Counted from the first letter of the stretch, positions 1 to 5,316 are shown. The stretch is DNA of 8,808 nt from an uncultured Oscillochloris sp. (GCA_903877945.1 CAIRFY010000053.1:1-8808); one strand, 5' to 3'. Notes: generated from the sequence alone by a model not told the origin. A program made the numbers and translations.

Positions 1-23
1 CCCTCTCCCTGAGCGGGAGAGGG
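1..23. repeat. Short palindromic repeat, copy 1
   Basis: Nine-base arms CCCTCTCCC (1-9) and GGGAGAGGG (15-23) are perfectly complementary around a 5-base loop. A near-identical palindrome lies at 53-77. This C/G-rich type of palindrome is common between genes in many high-GC bacteria and resembles REP-type repeats. It begins at the first base of the window, so it may extend further left. No gene end is visible beside it. Confidence 0.7.
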
Positions 24-52
24 GGAGTCGGACGCATCCTGGTGCGGAATCT

Positions 53-77
53 CCCCTCTCCCCGTGAGGGAGAGGGG
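53..77. repeat. Short palindromic repeat, copy 2
   Basis: Arms CCCCTCTCCC (53-62) and GGGAGAGGGG (68-77) pair perfectly around CGTGA. The arms match those at 1-23 with one extra outer pair. The two copies are about 30 bases apart, an arrangement typical of clustered REP-like elements. No T-run follows either copy, so terminator function is not supported. Confidence 0.7.
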
Positions 78-84
78 CTGGGGG

Positions 85-129
85 TGAGGGCCGGAGGGTG
101 ACTTTGCAACAGCCCTGCCACGGCCCTCA
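85..129. repeat. Inverted repeat, 9-bp arms
   Basis: TGAGGGCCG (85-93) is the exact reverse complement of CGGCCCTCA (121-129), with a 27-base loop. It directly follows the CCCTCTCCC palindromes and may be part of the same repeat cluster. A structural role in RNA is not supported, because the loop is long and it lies upstream of the candidate promoter. Confidence 0.4.
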
Positions 130-135
130 TCCGAC

Positions 136-164
136 TTGCGCCAGTGCGCCGCCCGTGCTATGAT
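136..164 (+). promoter_or_regulatory. Candidate promoter of the thrS leader
   Basis: TATGAT (159-164) is preceded by TGC, giving an extended -10 of the TGN type. TTGCGC (136-141) lies exactly 17 bases upstream as a weak -35, matching TTGACA at three of six positions. The predicted start of transcription is near 171, about 25 bases before the T-box-like Stem I and about 280 bases before the first gene. The long leader agrees with control by attenuation. Sigma-A promoters are hard to call in high-GC DNA, so this rests on the good -10 and its position. Confidence 0.45.
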
Positions 165-195
165 CCGCCCAGCACCGCATATCTACTGCACTAAT

Positions 196-301
196 GATGA
201 CGAGGACGAGTAGCCCGGCAACCGCCTCCAGGGAGGGCGCGCCAGCGACTGGAAGCGCGCCCGGTAGCGACCCTTCGTCCCATGCGGACGAGGGGCTTTT
301 T
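196..301 (+). promoter_or_regulatory. T-box-like attenuator leader, compact or degenerate
   Basis: Several features match T-box Stem I. GATGACGAGGACGAGTAGC (196-214) resembles the Stem I base with its AGTA element at 209-212. GGGAG (231-235) leads into an 8-bp perfect distal stem (235-242 with 255-262), capped by a 12-base loop ending in CTGGAA, reminiscent of the conserved distal loop and its GGTGGAAG-like bases. GGACGAG (204-210) can pair with TTCGTCC (274-280), and that same stretch is the 5' arm of the terminator at 271-301. The two pairings are therefore mutually exclusive. What is missing is Stem III and the UGGNACCGCG antiterminator; only GGTAGCG (263-269) recalls it. A Thr-type ACC triplet is at 270-272, but the purine usual after a specifier is absent. 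The leader precedes the gene in front of thrS, a classic T-box target. It could be a deletion remnant, a compact variant, or chance. Confidence 0.45.
271..301 (+). terminator. Intrinsic terminator or attenuator
   Basis: CCCTTCGTCC (271-280) pairs with GGACGAGGGG (286-295) over 10 bp with one G-U pair and a 5-base loop. TTTTT (297-301) and a further GTTGTT follow. This is a textbook rho-independent terminator. It lies between the candidate promoter and the gene at 454 with no credible gene ending before it, so it most likely attenuates the downstream transcript. Its 5' arm can alternatively pair with GGACGAG at 204-210. Confidence 0.75.
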
Positions 302-324
302 GTTGTTCAGACATGGTTCAGAAC

Positions 325-413
325 AGCTTTACAGTTTGGCGGAGACGCGATGAGGCGAGGATGCGATGCTATCGCCTCGTCGCATCCTCGCCTCATCGCC
401 ACACTGTAAAGCT
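325..413. repeat. Long two-part inverted repeat
   Basis: Outer arms AGCTTTACAGT (325-335) and ACTGTAAAGCT (403-413) are perfect over 11 bp. Inner arms at 348-366 and 380-398 are perfect over 19 bp. The central 13 bases offer a small alternative hairpin, CGAT-GCT-ATCG (364-374). The outer and inner stems are out of register, so the folded form would have a bulge on the left arm. The element sits between the attenuator and the first gene. It looks like a miniature mobile element or extragenic palindrome, but no target duplication is obvious. Confidence 0.75.
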
Positions 414-416
414 GAA

Positions 417-434
417 ACCTGACACCTGACACCT
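417..434. repeat. Tandem heptamer ACCTGAC
   Basis: ACCTGAC is present at 417-423 and 424-430, followed by a partial third unit ACCT (431-434). It directly abuts the long inverted repeat and ends just before the ribosome binding site of the next gene. No function is apparent. Confidence 0.5.
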
Positions 435-440
435 TGTCTC

Positions 441-445
441 AGGAG
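441..445 (+). promoter_or_regulatory. Ribosome binding site of LmeA-like gene
   Basis: AGGAG (441-445) stands 8 bases before ATG 454, which supports that ATG as the start. Confidence 0.7.
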
Positions 446-453
446 CGTTCGCT

Positions 454-1047
454 ATGTCCCAGCGTACCTTCCCTCGGACGCCGCGCCGCCGGGTTCGACG
501 TAAGCACGGCTGCCTCAACCAGATCGCTGGTTTTGGCGTGGCCCTGATGGTGATCATCGCTCTCTACGGGCTGTTCGCCCGCCCCGCCCTGAGCGCCATG
601 ATCGGCGCACAGATCAGCGCCCGCCTCGATCCGACGGCGGCGGCCGGTGCGGTGAGCCAGGCCGCCGCCGCCCTGCCCGGCGTCATCGCTGCTTTGCCCC
701 CCGGTCAGGTCGTCGTCGATCAGGAGCGAGCCAACGCCTTCCTGCGCAGCCACCAGCAGGACTACGCGCCCATCGATGCCATCACCGTGCATCTGTCCAA
801 GGGCCAGGTTGTTGCCGAACTGAGCGCCCTCGGGGTCAGCGGGGTGGCCCACAGCGGCCTCGCCGCCGTCGATGGTCGAGTCGCCCTGCTCAACCCGCAG
901 ATCGACGGAACCCTCAGTCTGGCGGTCTCTAGCGCCGACCTGCTCGCGCCCCTCGCCGAGCGAATCAACGCTGAGTTGGAGCGCCAGGGTAAGTATGTCG
1001 AGTCGATCCAGATCGAGGACGGACAGATCGTCGTTGTGACGAGGTAA
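454..1047 (+). CDS. Membrane-anchored LmeA/DUF2993-like protein
   Basis: This 197-residue protein is predicted to be anchored in the cytoplasmic membrane with most of its chain outside. The first 18 residues are strongly basic (RRRVRRK at 11-17). One hydrophobic segment follows at about 22-45, then an Ala-rich stretch and a small alpha/beta domain (about 85-197). That domain ends in the pattern seen in LmeA/DUF2993-type lipid-binding proteins: a D-G-R turn with NPQIDG at 147-152, a helix with an Asn near the end, and a final strand V-ESIQIEDGQIVVV. Family membership rests on this pattern only. The AGGAG at 441 and a TAA stop support a real gene. It lies between the attenuator and thrS with an 88-base gap, so it may be co-transcribed with thrS. 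No link to threonine metabolism is apparent. A plain hypothetical lipoprotein-like protein is the alternative. Confidence 0.7.
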   Translation: MSQRTFPRTPRRRVRRKHGCLNQIAGFGVALMVIIALYGLFARPALSAMIGAQISARLDPTAAAGAVSQAAAALPGVIAALPPGQVVVDQERANAFLRSHQQDYAPIDAITVHLSKGQVVAELSALGVSGVAHSGLAAVDGRVALLNPQIDGTLSLAVSSADLLAPLAERINAELERQGKYVESIQIEDGQIVVVTR

Positions 1048-1059
1048 TTGGAGATTTTT

Positions 1060-1123
1060 GATTTTAGATTTTTGATTGCAGATTTGGCCGCAATCAAAAA
1101 TCTAAAACCCAAAATCTAAAATC
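1060..1123. repeat. Overlapping alternative hairpins in thrS leader
   Basis: The arm at 1062-1079 is the perfect 18-bp reverse complement of 1090-1107, with a 10-base loop. In addition GATTTTAGATTTT (1060-1072) is the exact reverse complement of AAAATCTAAAATC (1111-1123), so the same left arm can form either of two stems. The second ends one base before the ribosome binding site of thrS. The A/T-rich composition contrasts with the genes on both sides. It may be a dispersed repeat or affect translation of thrS. No T-run follows the first stem on the + strand. Confidence 0.7.
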
Positions 1124-1129
1124 AAGGAG
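1124..1129 (+). promoter_or_regulatory. Ribosome binding site of thrS
   Basis: AAGGAG (1124-1129) is 6 bases before ATG 1136 and fixes the thrS start. It directly follows the right arm of the alternative hairpin ending at 1123. Confidence 0.85.
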
Positions 1130-1135
1130 TTCCCG

Positions 1136-2923
1136 ATGCCCGTAACGCCCGATAGCGACCCCTACTACCGTCTGCGCCACTCCCTGGCCCACGTCATGGC
1201 CGAGGCTGTGCTGGAGATCTTCCCCGATGGCAAGGTGGCGATTGGCCCGCCAGTCGAGAATGGCTTCTACTACGACTTTGATCTGCCCCGTGCGCTCACG
1301 CCCGAGGATCTGGGCAACATCGAGGGGCGGATCAAGAAGATTATCGGCGGCAGGTTCCCCTTTATCTACCGCGAGGTCAGCGCCGCCGCCGCCCGCGAGA
1401 TCTTCGCCGGTCAGCCGTATAAGTTGGAACTGATTGACGGTCTGGCCAAGGGGCTCGACGAGAACGGCGAAACCCACCACGGCGATACGGTGATCTCGAC
1501 GTATAAGCACGATACGTTTGAGGATCTGTGTCGCGGCCCGCACCTGGAGCATACCGGCCAGATCCCCGCCGACAGCTTCAAGCTGATGAGCATCGCCGGA
1601 GCCTACTGGCGCGGCGACGAGAAGAACAAGCAACTCCAGCGCATCTACGGCACGGCGTGGAACAGCAAGGCCGAACTGGAGCAGTACCTGTTTCAGATCG
1701 AGGAGGCCAAGCGCCGCGACCACCGCAAGCTCGGCAAGGAGTTGGGCCTCTTCTTTTTCGCCGAGGATGTCGGCCCCGGCCTACCACTCTTCACGCCTAA
1801 GGGCGAGACCCTGCGTCACGAGATGGAGTCGTATGTGCGCGAGGTGCAGACGCGCTACGGCTATAGCCACGTCTGGACGGGCAACGTGGTTAAGGAGCAG
1901 CTTTACCATAAGTCCGGTCACTACGAAAATTACCGCGACAGTATGTTCCCGCCGATGGTCGAGAGCGAGGACATGGTCTTCCGGCTCAAGCCGATGAACT
2001 GCCCGAGCCACATGACCCTCTTCAACCAGATGGGTGTGATCAGTTACCGCGATCTGCCCATGCGCTTCGCCGAGTTCGCCACGCTCTACCGCTACGAGGA
2101 TAGCGGCGCGCTGAACGGCCTCACCCGCGTGCGCGCTCTGACCCAGGACGATTGCCACATTTTCTGTCGGCCCGACCAGATCCAGGCGGAGTTTAGCCTG
2201 GCCCTGAACCTGATCCGCGAGGTGTTGGGCACCTATAAGTTCAGCGACTATAAGGTGCGCCTGTCGCTGCGCGGCACGGCGGGCAAGTTTGTGGCCGATG
2301 ACGAGAAGTGGGAGCAGGCCACCAGCGCCCTGCGCGCCGCCCTGGACGCCAATGGCGTCGAGTATTTTGAGGAGGAGGGCGAGGCGGCCTTCTACGGCCC
2401 CAAGGCCGACTTCCTGGCCCGCGACGTGCTGGGCCGCGAGTGGCAACTCAGCACTATCCAGGTAGACTTCATCCAGCCTTCGCGGCTGAGTTGCGAGTAT
2501 GTGGGTGAGGACAACCAGCCGCACACGCCGGTGGTGCTGCACCGCGCTGTTACCGGCACCACCGAGCGCTTCCTGGGCGTGCTGATCGAGCACTACGCCG
2601 GAGCTTTCCCGCTCTGGCTGGCCCCCGTGCAGGCCATGATCATCCCGATCACCGACAAACAGATGGAGGCCGCCCAGGAGGTACGCCGCCGCCTGATGAG
2701 CGTCGGCCTGCGGGTCGAGGTTGACGACAGCCGCGACCGCATGCAGGGCAAGATTCGCCGCGCTCAGTTGCAGAAGATCCCCTACATGCTTATAATCGGC
2801 AACAAAGAGCAGGAAGCCAACGCCGTCGCTGTCCGCCTACGTTCCGGCGAAGATCTCGGTGCCATCCCCGTCGATAGTTTTATCGAGCGCGCTCTCCAGG
2901 AAGTGAAGTCGCGTGCGTCATAA
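1136..2923 (+). CDS. thrS: Threonine--tRNA ligase (ThrRS), lacking TGS domain
   Basis: ThrRS charges tRNA-Thr with threonine in the cytoplasm and hydrolyses mischarged Ser-tRNA-Thr. The 595 residues carry the editing domain first: HxxxH (H15, H19) and C132...H136 in CRGPH match its metal-site-like motif. The class II catalytic core follows. Motif 2 is seen as RYE (319-321) and SGALNGLTRVR. The zinc ligands of the family fit C289 (MNCPSH), H341 (DDCHIF) and H469 (VVLHR), and motif 3 is TERFLG (475-480). The anticodon-binding domain occupies about 495-590, with KIRRAQLQKIPYMLIIG. The E. coli enzyme has 642 residues and a TGS domain of about 60 residues before the editing domain. Here the editing domain begins almost at residue 12, and an in-frame TAA at 1103 rules out an upstream extension. 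AAGGAG at 1124 supports the start. A T-box-like leader lies upstream. The next gene follows after 10 bases, so it is probably an operon. Confidence 0.97.
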   Translation: MPVTPDSDPYYRLRHSLAHVMAEAVLEIFPDGKVAIGPPVENGFYYDFDLPRALTPEDLGNIEGRIKKIIGGRFPFIYREVSAAAAREIFAGQPYKLELIDGLAKGLDENGETHHGDTVISTYKHDTFEDLCRGPHLEHTGQIPADSFKLMSIAGAYWRGDEKNKQLQRIYGTAWNSKAELEQYLFQIEEAKRRDHRKLGKELGLFFFAEDVGPGLPLFTPKGETLRHEMESYVREVQTRYGYSHVWTGNVVKEQLYHKSGHYENYRDSMFPPMVESEDMVFRLKPMNCPSHMTLFNQMGVISYRDLPMRFAEFATLYRYEDSGALNGLTRVRALTQDDCHIFCRPDQIQAEFSLALNLIREVLGTYKFSDYKVRLSLRGTAGKFVADDEKWEQATSALRAALDANGVEYFEEEGEAAFYGPKADFLARDVLGREWQLSTIQVDFIQPSRLSCEYVGEDNQPHTPVVLHRAVTGTTERFLGVLIEHYAGAFPLWLAPVQAMIIPITDKQMEAAQEVRRRLMSVGLRVEVDDSRDRMQGKIRRAQLQKIPYMLIIGNKEQEANAVAVRLRSGEDLGAIPVDSFIERALQEVKSRAS

Positions 2924-2927
2924 GGAG
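2922..2927 (+). promoter_or_regulatory. Ribosome binding site overlapping thrS stop
   Basis: AAGGAG (2922-2927) begins inside the TAA stop of thrS (2921-2923) and stands 6 bases before ATG 2934. It decides for that ATG over the upstream GTG at 2913, and suggests translational coupling with thrS. Confidence 0.75.
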
Positions 2928-2933
2928 CCCTTC

Positions 2934-3347
2934 ATGACCGTGGAGTCTGAGACACTGGCGGATGCCGCCCGCCGCTTCGGTGAGGTGATCGCCGCCGAGC
3001 GCACGTCAACTCTCGCGGCGCTGGAGGCCGAGCGTGCGGCGGCGATCAAGATCATCGCGGCCCTGCGCAAAGAGAACGAGCGGCGCGCCCGCTCCTCCGG
3101 CGGTAAGTTTGTGCTAGGTTTCCTGATCGGCACAGCCATCGGTGTCACTGCGGTGAACGTCCTCATGCAGAGGACGAGCGAGGAGAGCCGGGTCAAGCTG
3201 GCGAAGAACCTCGGCGAAGCGCGCACAAACGTGTCAGTACGCCTGCGCGAGGCCGTGGAGGCCGGGAAGCGCGCCGCCGCCGCCGCCGAGCAGGATCTCT
3301 GGGCAGAGTATCGCAAGCGTATCGCCGACGACGGCGGCAACAAATAA
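2934..3347 (+). CDS. Small membrane protein with coiled coil (YtxH-like)
   Basis: The protein has 137 residues. About 55 charged, Ala- and Glu-rich residues likely form an amphipathic or coiled helix. One hydrophobic Gly-rich membrane segment follows at about 58-78 (KFVLGFLIGTAIGVTAVNVL), then a second charged Ala/Arg/Glu helix to the C-terminus. This layout recalls YtxH-like proteins, though there the membrane segment is usually nearer the N-terminus. No enzyme motif is present and I do not recognise a specific family. The start at ATG 2934 is preferred because AAGGAG lies 6 bases upstream. A GTG at 2913 would add seven residues and overlap thrS. The close spacing to thrS suggests co-transcription. 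The stop is followed at once by a palindromic repeat. Confidence 0.75.
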   Translation: MTVESETLADAARRFGEVIAAERTSTLAALEAERAAAIKIIAALRKENERRARSSGGKFVLGFLIGTAIGVTAVNVLMQRTSEESRVKLAKNLGEARTNVSVRLREAVEAGKRAAAAAEQDLWAEYRKRIADDGGNK

Positions 3348-3350
3348 AGA

Positions 3351-3382
3351 TGTAGGGGCGAAGCATGTGCTTCGCCCCTACA
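3351..3382. repeat. Palindromic repeat with GTAGGGGCGAAGCAT core
   Basis: Arms at 3351-3365 and 3368-3382 pair perfectly over 15 bp with only TG between them. Bases 3352-3366 (GTAGGGGCGAAGCAT) are identical to 6794-6808 inside mutS2, so this is a dispersed element. It begins three bases after the stop of the preceding gene and takes up most of the 53-base gap before cinA. It could act as an end-of-transcript structure, but no T-run follows. Confidence 0.8.
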
Positions 3383-3400
3383 TAATATTGAAAAATATCT

Positions 3401-4588
3401 ATGGACGCAGAGATCATCGCCATCGGCTCCGAGTTGCTACTCGGGGCCACAATCGACACCAACAGTGCCTATCTGGCCGGGCACCTGGCCGCCGCAGGAG
3501 TGAACCTCTTTCGCACGTCGGTGGTCGGCGACAACGTCGGGCGCATCGCCGCGACGATCAGCGAGTCTCTGGGCCGCGCCGACCTGGTGATCTGCACCGG
3601 CGGGCTTGGGCCGACCCTCGACGACGTGACCCGTGAGGCGGTGGCCCTGGCCTTCGACCGCGATCTGGAGTTCCGCCAGGAGTTGCTGGATCAGGTGGCC
3701 GCCCGCTTCGCCGCGATGAACCGCCCCATGAGCGAGAGCAACCGCCGTCAGGCGTATGTGCCCGCCCGTGCCCGCGCTATCGAGAATCTGCGCGGCACCG
3801 CGCCCGCGTTCATTGTCGAGGACGTGCGTGGCACGGTGATCGTCCTGCCCGGCGTGCCCTACGAGATGCGTTTTCTCTTCGAGAGCGTCGTGCTGCCCTA
3901 CCTGCGCGACGAGCGCGGCGTCACCGACGTGATCCTGGTGAAGACGCTCCACGCCGTCGGCCTCGGCGAAAGCGTGATCGGTGAGCTGATCGCCGACCTG
4001 ATGGTCGCCAGCAACCCCACCGTCGGGATCTCGGCCAAGCATGCCCGCTACGAACTGCGCATCGGCGCACGGGCCAGCAGCCCCGTCGAGGCCCATTCCC
4101 TGGTGGCCGCCGCCGAGGCCACCATCCGCGAGCGCCTCGGCGACCACCTCACCGGCGATGAGACGCTGGCCGAGGCGGTCTCGCGCCTGCTTACCTCAAG
4201 CCAACAGACCCTCTCGCTCTACGAGGGCACGAGTGTGGCCCCGATCTACCGCGCGCTCTCCGCCACAACGGTTGGCCTTGACTATGTGCGCGGGGTGATC
4301 ATCCACCCCCTCGACCGGCCCACCGATGAATACGCCGCCGCCGCTCTGGCCCACGCCGGTGCGATCAGTGCCGCCGACCGCTGGCGCAGCGACCTGGGGT
4401 TGGCGGTGCAGTCCGCCAGCACGCCCGATGAGCGCGGTTTCACCGCCGTGTCGGTGGCCCTCTGCTTTCCCAACGGCAGCCGCCATGCCACCCGCCACTA
4501 CGACCTGCGCCAGCCCGAGGGTTGGGACTTTGTGGGTACTCTGGCTCTCGATCTGCTGCGCCGCTATCTGATGGGGGAGACTGAGTAA
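3401..4588 (+). CDS. CinA-family protein with degenerate amidase domain
   Basis: CinA proteins join an N-terminal MoaB/MogA-like domain (COG1058, ADP-ribose pyrophosphatase in studied members) to a C-terminal nicotinamide-mononucleotide deamidase (PncC-type), linking them to pyridine nucleotide recycling. The N-terminal part here is typical: GSELLLG (9-15), TGGLGPTLDDVT (66-77) and LPGVPYEM (149-156). The C-terminal part begins like the family (ETLAEAVSRLL, from 254). The AESCTGG signature is then replaced by YEGTSVA (274-280), the usual VAYSNEAK by a region around IHPLDRP, and the GIAGPGG loop by QSASTPDER. The catalytic Ser and its partners are therefore not recognisable. The first domain is probably active and the second is probably not an amidase. 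The 395-residue length is close to the 400-430 usual for CinA. There is no clear ribosome binding site before ATG 3401, although this Met gives the expected family N-terminus. Confidence 0.88.
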   Translation: MDAEIIAIGSELLLGATIDTNSAYLAGHLAAAGVNLFRTSVVGDNVGRIAATISESLGRADLVICTGGLGPTLDDVTREAVALAFDRDLEFRQELLDQVAARFAAMNRPMSESNRRQAYVPARARAIENLRGTAPAFIVEDVRGTVIVLPGVPYEMRFLFESVVLPYLRDERGVTDVILVKTLHAVGLGESVIGELIADLMVASNPTVGISAKHARYELRIGARASSPVEAHSLVAAAEATIRERLGDHLTGDETLAEAVSRLLTSSQQTLSLYEGTSVAPIYRALSATTVGLDYVRGVIIHPLDRPTDEYAAAALAHAGAISAADRWRSDLGLAVQSASTPDERGFTAVSVALCFPNGSRHATRHYDLRQPEGWDFVGTLALDLLRRYLMGETE

Positions 4589-4667
4589 TAGCGTTGCGCT
4601 ACGGTGCCTTCGCCATCATCGTGATCTACCTCATTCCCCCCCTCGCCAGACCGGCACAACACCTGTG

Positions 4668-4694
4668 CGCCAACGGTTATTGTCGCCAACGGTT
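4668..4694. repeat. Direct repeat CGCCAACGGTT in gap 4589-4722
   Basis: CGCCAACGGTT is present at 4668-4678 and 4684-4694, a spacing of 16 bases. It lies in the 134-base gap between cinA and the SHOCT-like gene. The pair could be a regulator site, but no good -10 follows at a clear distance. Nothing else is seen in this gap. An in-frame TTG at 4594 would extend the next gene across it, adding residues unlike the family. Confidence 0.4.
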
Positions 4695-4722
4695 GAGCCA
4701 CCGGCTGCGCGAGACTAGTGCC

Positions 4723-5097
4723 ATGACAAACCCCGGCAGCGAACGTAATCGCATCCTGAAGATGATCGAGTCCGGCCAGGTTTCTGCGGACGAGGCGGCC
4801 CACCTGCTGGATGCCATCGGCCCCGCGCCACGCCCCGCCGATCGGCAGCGATCTCGCCTGGTGCGCGTCCGCGTCACAAATCTGCACACCGGACGCCAGA
4901 CTGCTAATGTCACAATCCCGGTGAGCCTGGTAAATGTCGGGCTGCGCCTCGGAGCCCGCCTGGCCCCCCATCTGAGCGGCAGTGACGTGGAGGCGCTGAT
5001 CCACGGGATTGAGGGCGGGGCGTCTGGACGCCTCCTTGAGTGGCAGGATCTCGAAGAAGGCGAGCGGGTTGAGCTGATTGTTGAGATGACCGCGTGA
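4723..5097 (+). CDS. SHOCT/YvlB-like small protein
   Basis: The protein has 124 residues in two parts. The N-terminal helical hairpin, about 1-32 (RILKMIESGQVSADEAAHLL), has the SHOCT-like pattern: a helix, then G-x-(I/V)-(S/T)-x-(D/E)-E-A, then a second helix. It is found at the start of YvlB/DUF4097-type and DUF2089-type proteins. The C-terminal part (about 45-124) has strands such as VRVRVTN and TANVTIPVSLVNVGLRLG, ending in GERVELIVE, a pattern of conserved Gram-positive and Chloroflexota proteins of unknown role. The start at ATG 4723 is chosen because the family pattern begins there. The upstream TTG 4594 would add 43 atypical residues. No clear ribosome binding site is visible. The protein is probably cytoplasmic, with no signal or membrane segment. 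The function is unknown, and a regulatory or protein-binding role is only inferred. Confidence 0.75.
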   Translation: MTNPGSERNRILKMIESGQVSADEAAHLLDAIGPAPRPADRQRSRLVRVRVTNLHTGRQTANVTIPVSLVNVGLRLGARLAPHLSGSDVEALIHGIEGGASGRLLEWQDLEEGERVELIVEMTA

Positions 5098-5121
5098 CTT
5101 CTGCGGTGTTGTTACCTCTTC

Positions 5122-5152
5122 ATTAGGCTGAGATTAGGCTGGTATCAGGGGG
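5122..5152. promoter_or_regulatory. Three 11-bp direct repeats upstream of cvpA promoter
   Basis: ATTAGGCTG occurs at 5122-5130 and 5133-5141, exactly 11 bp apart. A third, imperfect unit ATCAGGGGG (6 of 9 matching) starts at 5144 with the same period. The array ends 17 bases before the extended -10 at 5170 and covers the position where a -35 would be; no good -35 is seen. Direct repeats of one helical turn are typical of OmpR/PhoB-type activator sites. That assignment is inference. Confidence 0.45.
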
Positions 5153-5166
5153 TCATGTAGTCACTG

Positions 5167-5175
5167 TGCTATAAT
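5167..5175 (+). promoter_or_regulatory. Extended -10 promoter of cvpA-mutS2
   Basis: TGCTATAAT (5167-5175) is a perfect extended -10 (TGN plus TATAAT). No TTGACA-like -35 lies 16-18 bases upstream, consistent with an extended -10 or activator-dependent promoter. The predicted start of transcription is near 5182, giving a leader of about 135 bases that contains the palindrome at 5210-5302. The local sequence is clearly richer in A/T than its surroundings. Confidence 0.6.
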
Positions 5176-5209
5176 TTGCCTATATATTTCATTATGTTGA
5201 TCATGTTCG

Positions 5210-5302
5210 TATAGCAATCCTCTTGGAGTCGTGAAGGGGAGTCAAGGCTTTAGCCAGCTGAAGCCTTGACTCCATCTTCATAACCGCGATAGGACTGCTA
5301 TA
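5210..5302. repeat. Miniature palindromic element in cvpA leader
   Basis: Terminal arms TATAGCAATCCT (5210-5221) and AGGACTGCTATA (5291-5302) are complementary at 11 of 12 positions. Inside, TGAAG (5232-5236) pairs with CTTCA (5276-5280) in the same register. A 13-bp perfect stem follows, GGAGTCAAGGCTT (5238-5250) with AAGCCTTGACTCC (5261-5273). The whole forms one long imperfect hairpin of about 93 bases. The termini with outer TATA look like terminal repeats of a non-autonomous MITE-like element. It carries no gene and ends four bases before the ribosome binding site of cvpA. Confidence 0.7.
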
Positions 5303-5306
5303 GCAC

Positions 5307-5312
5307 AGGAGG
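5307..5312 (+). promoter_or_regulatory. Ribosome binding site of cvpA
   Basis: AGGAGG (5307-5312) stands only 4 bases before GTG 5317, slightly short but strong. It supports the GTG start, which gives the N-terminus expected for CvpA (MNFIDFV). Confidence 0.7.
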
Positions 5313-5316
5313 CTCT

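Noticed and set aside
1..129. A CRISPR array
   Set aside because: The two repeats are palindromes about 25 bases long with one spacer and different edges; there is no regular repeat-spacer series and no cas gene.
194..409. A 71-residue + strand reading frame
   Set aside because: It overlaps the T-box-like leader, runs through the strong terminator and into the long inverted repeat. It has no ribosome binding site and no family resemblance, so it is an accident of RNA-structured DNA.
1781..2593. A 270-residue - strand reading frame
   Set aside because: It is the shadow of thrS, whose family motifs are clear on the + strand. High GC keeps antisense frames open.
2913..2933. GTG start at 2913 for the small coiled-coil protein
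   Set aside because: ATG 2934 has AAGGAG at ideal spacing, while the GTG has none and lies inside thrS.
3437..4147. A 236-residue - strand reading frame
   Set aside because: It is antisense to the cinA-like gene. Its composition is typical of a reverse-strand shadow, and no motif is recognised.
4594..4722. N-terminal extension of the SHOCT-like protein from TTG 4594
   Set aside because: The added 43 residues are unlike the family, no ribosome binding site supports the TTG, and the SHOCT-like pattern starts right after ATG 4723.
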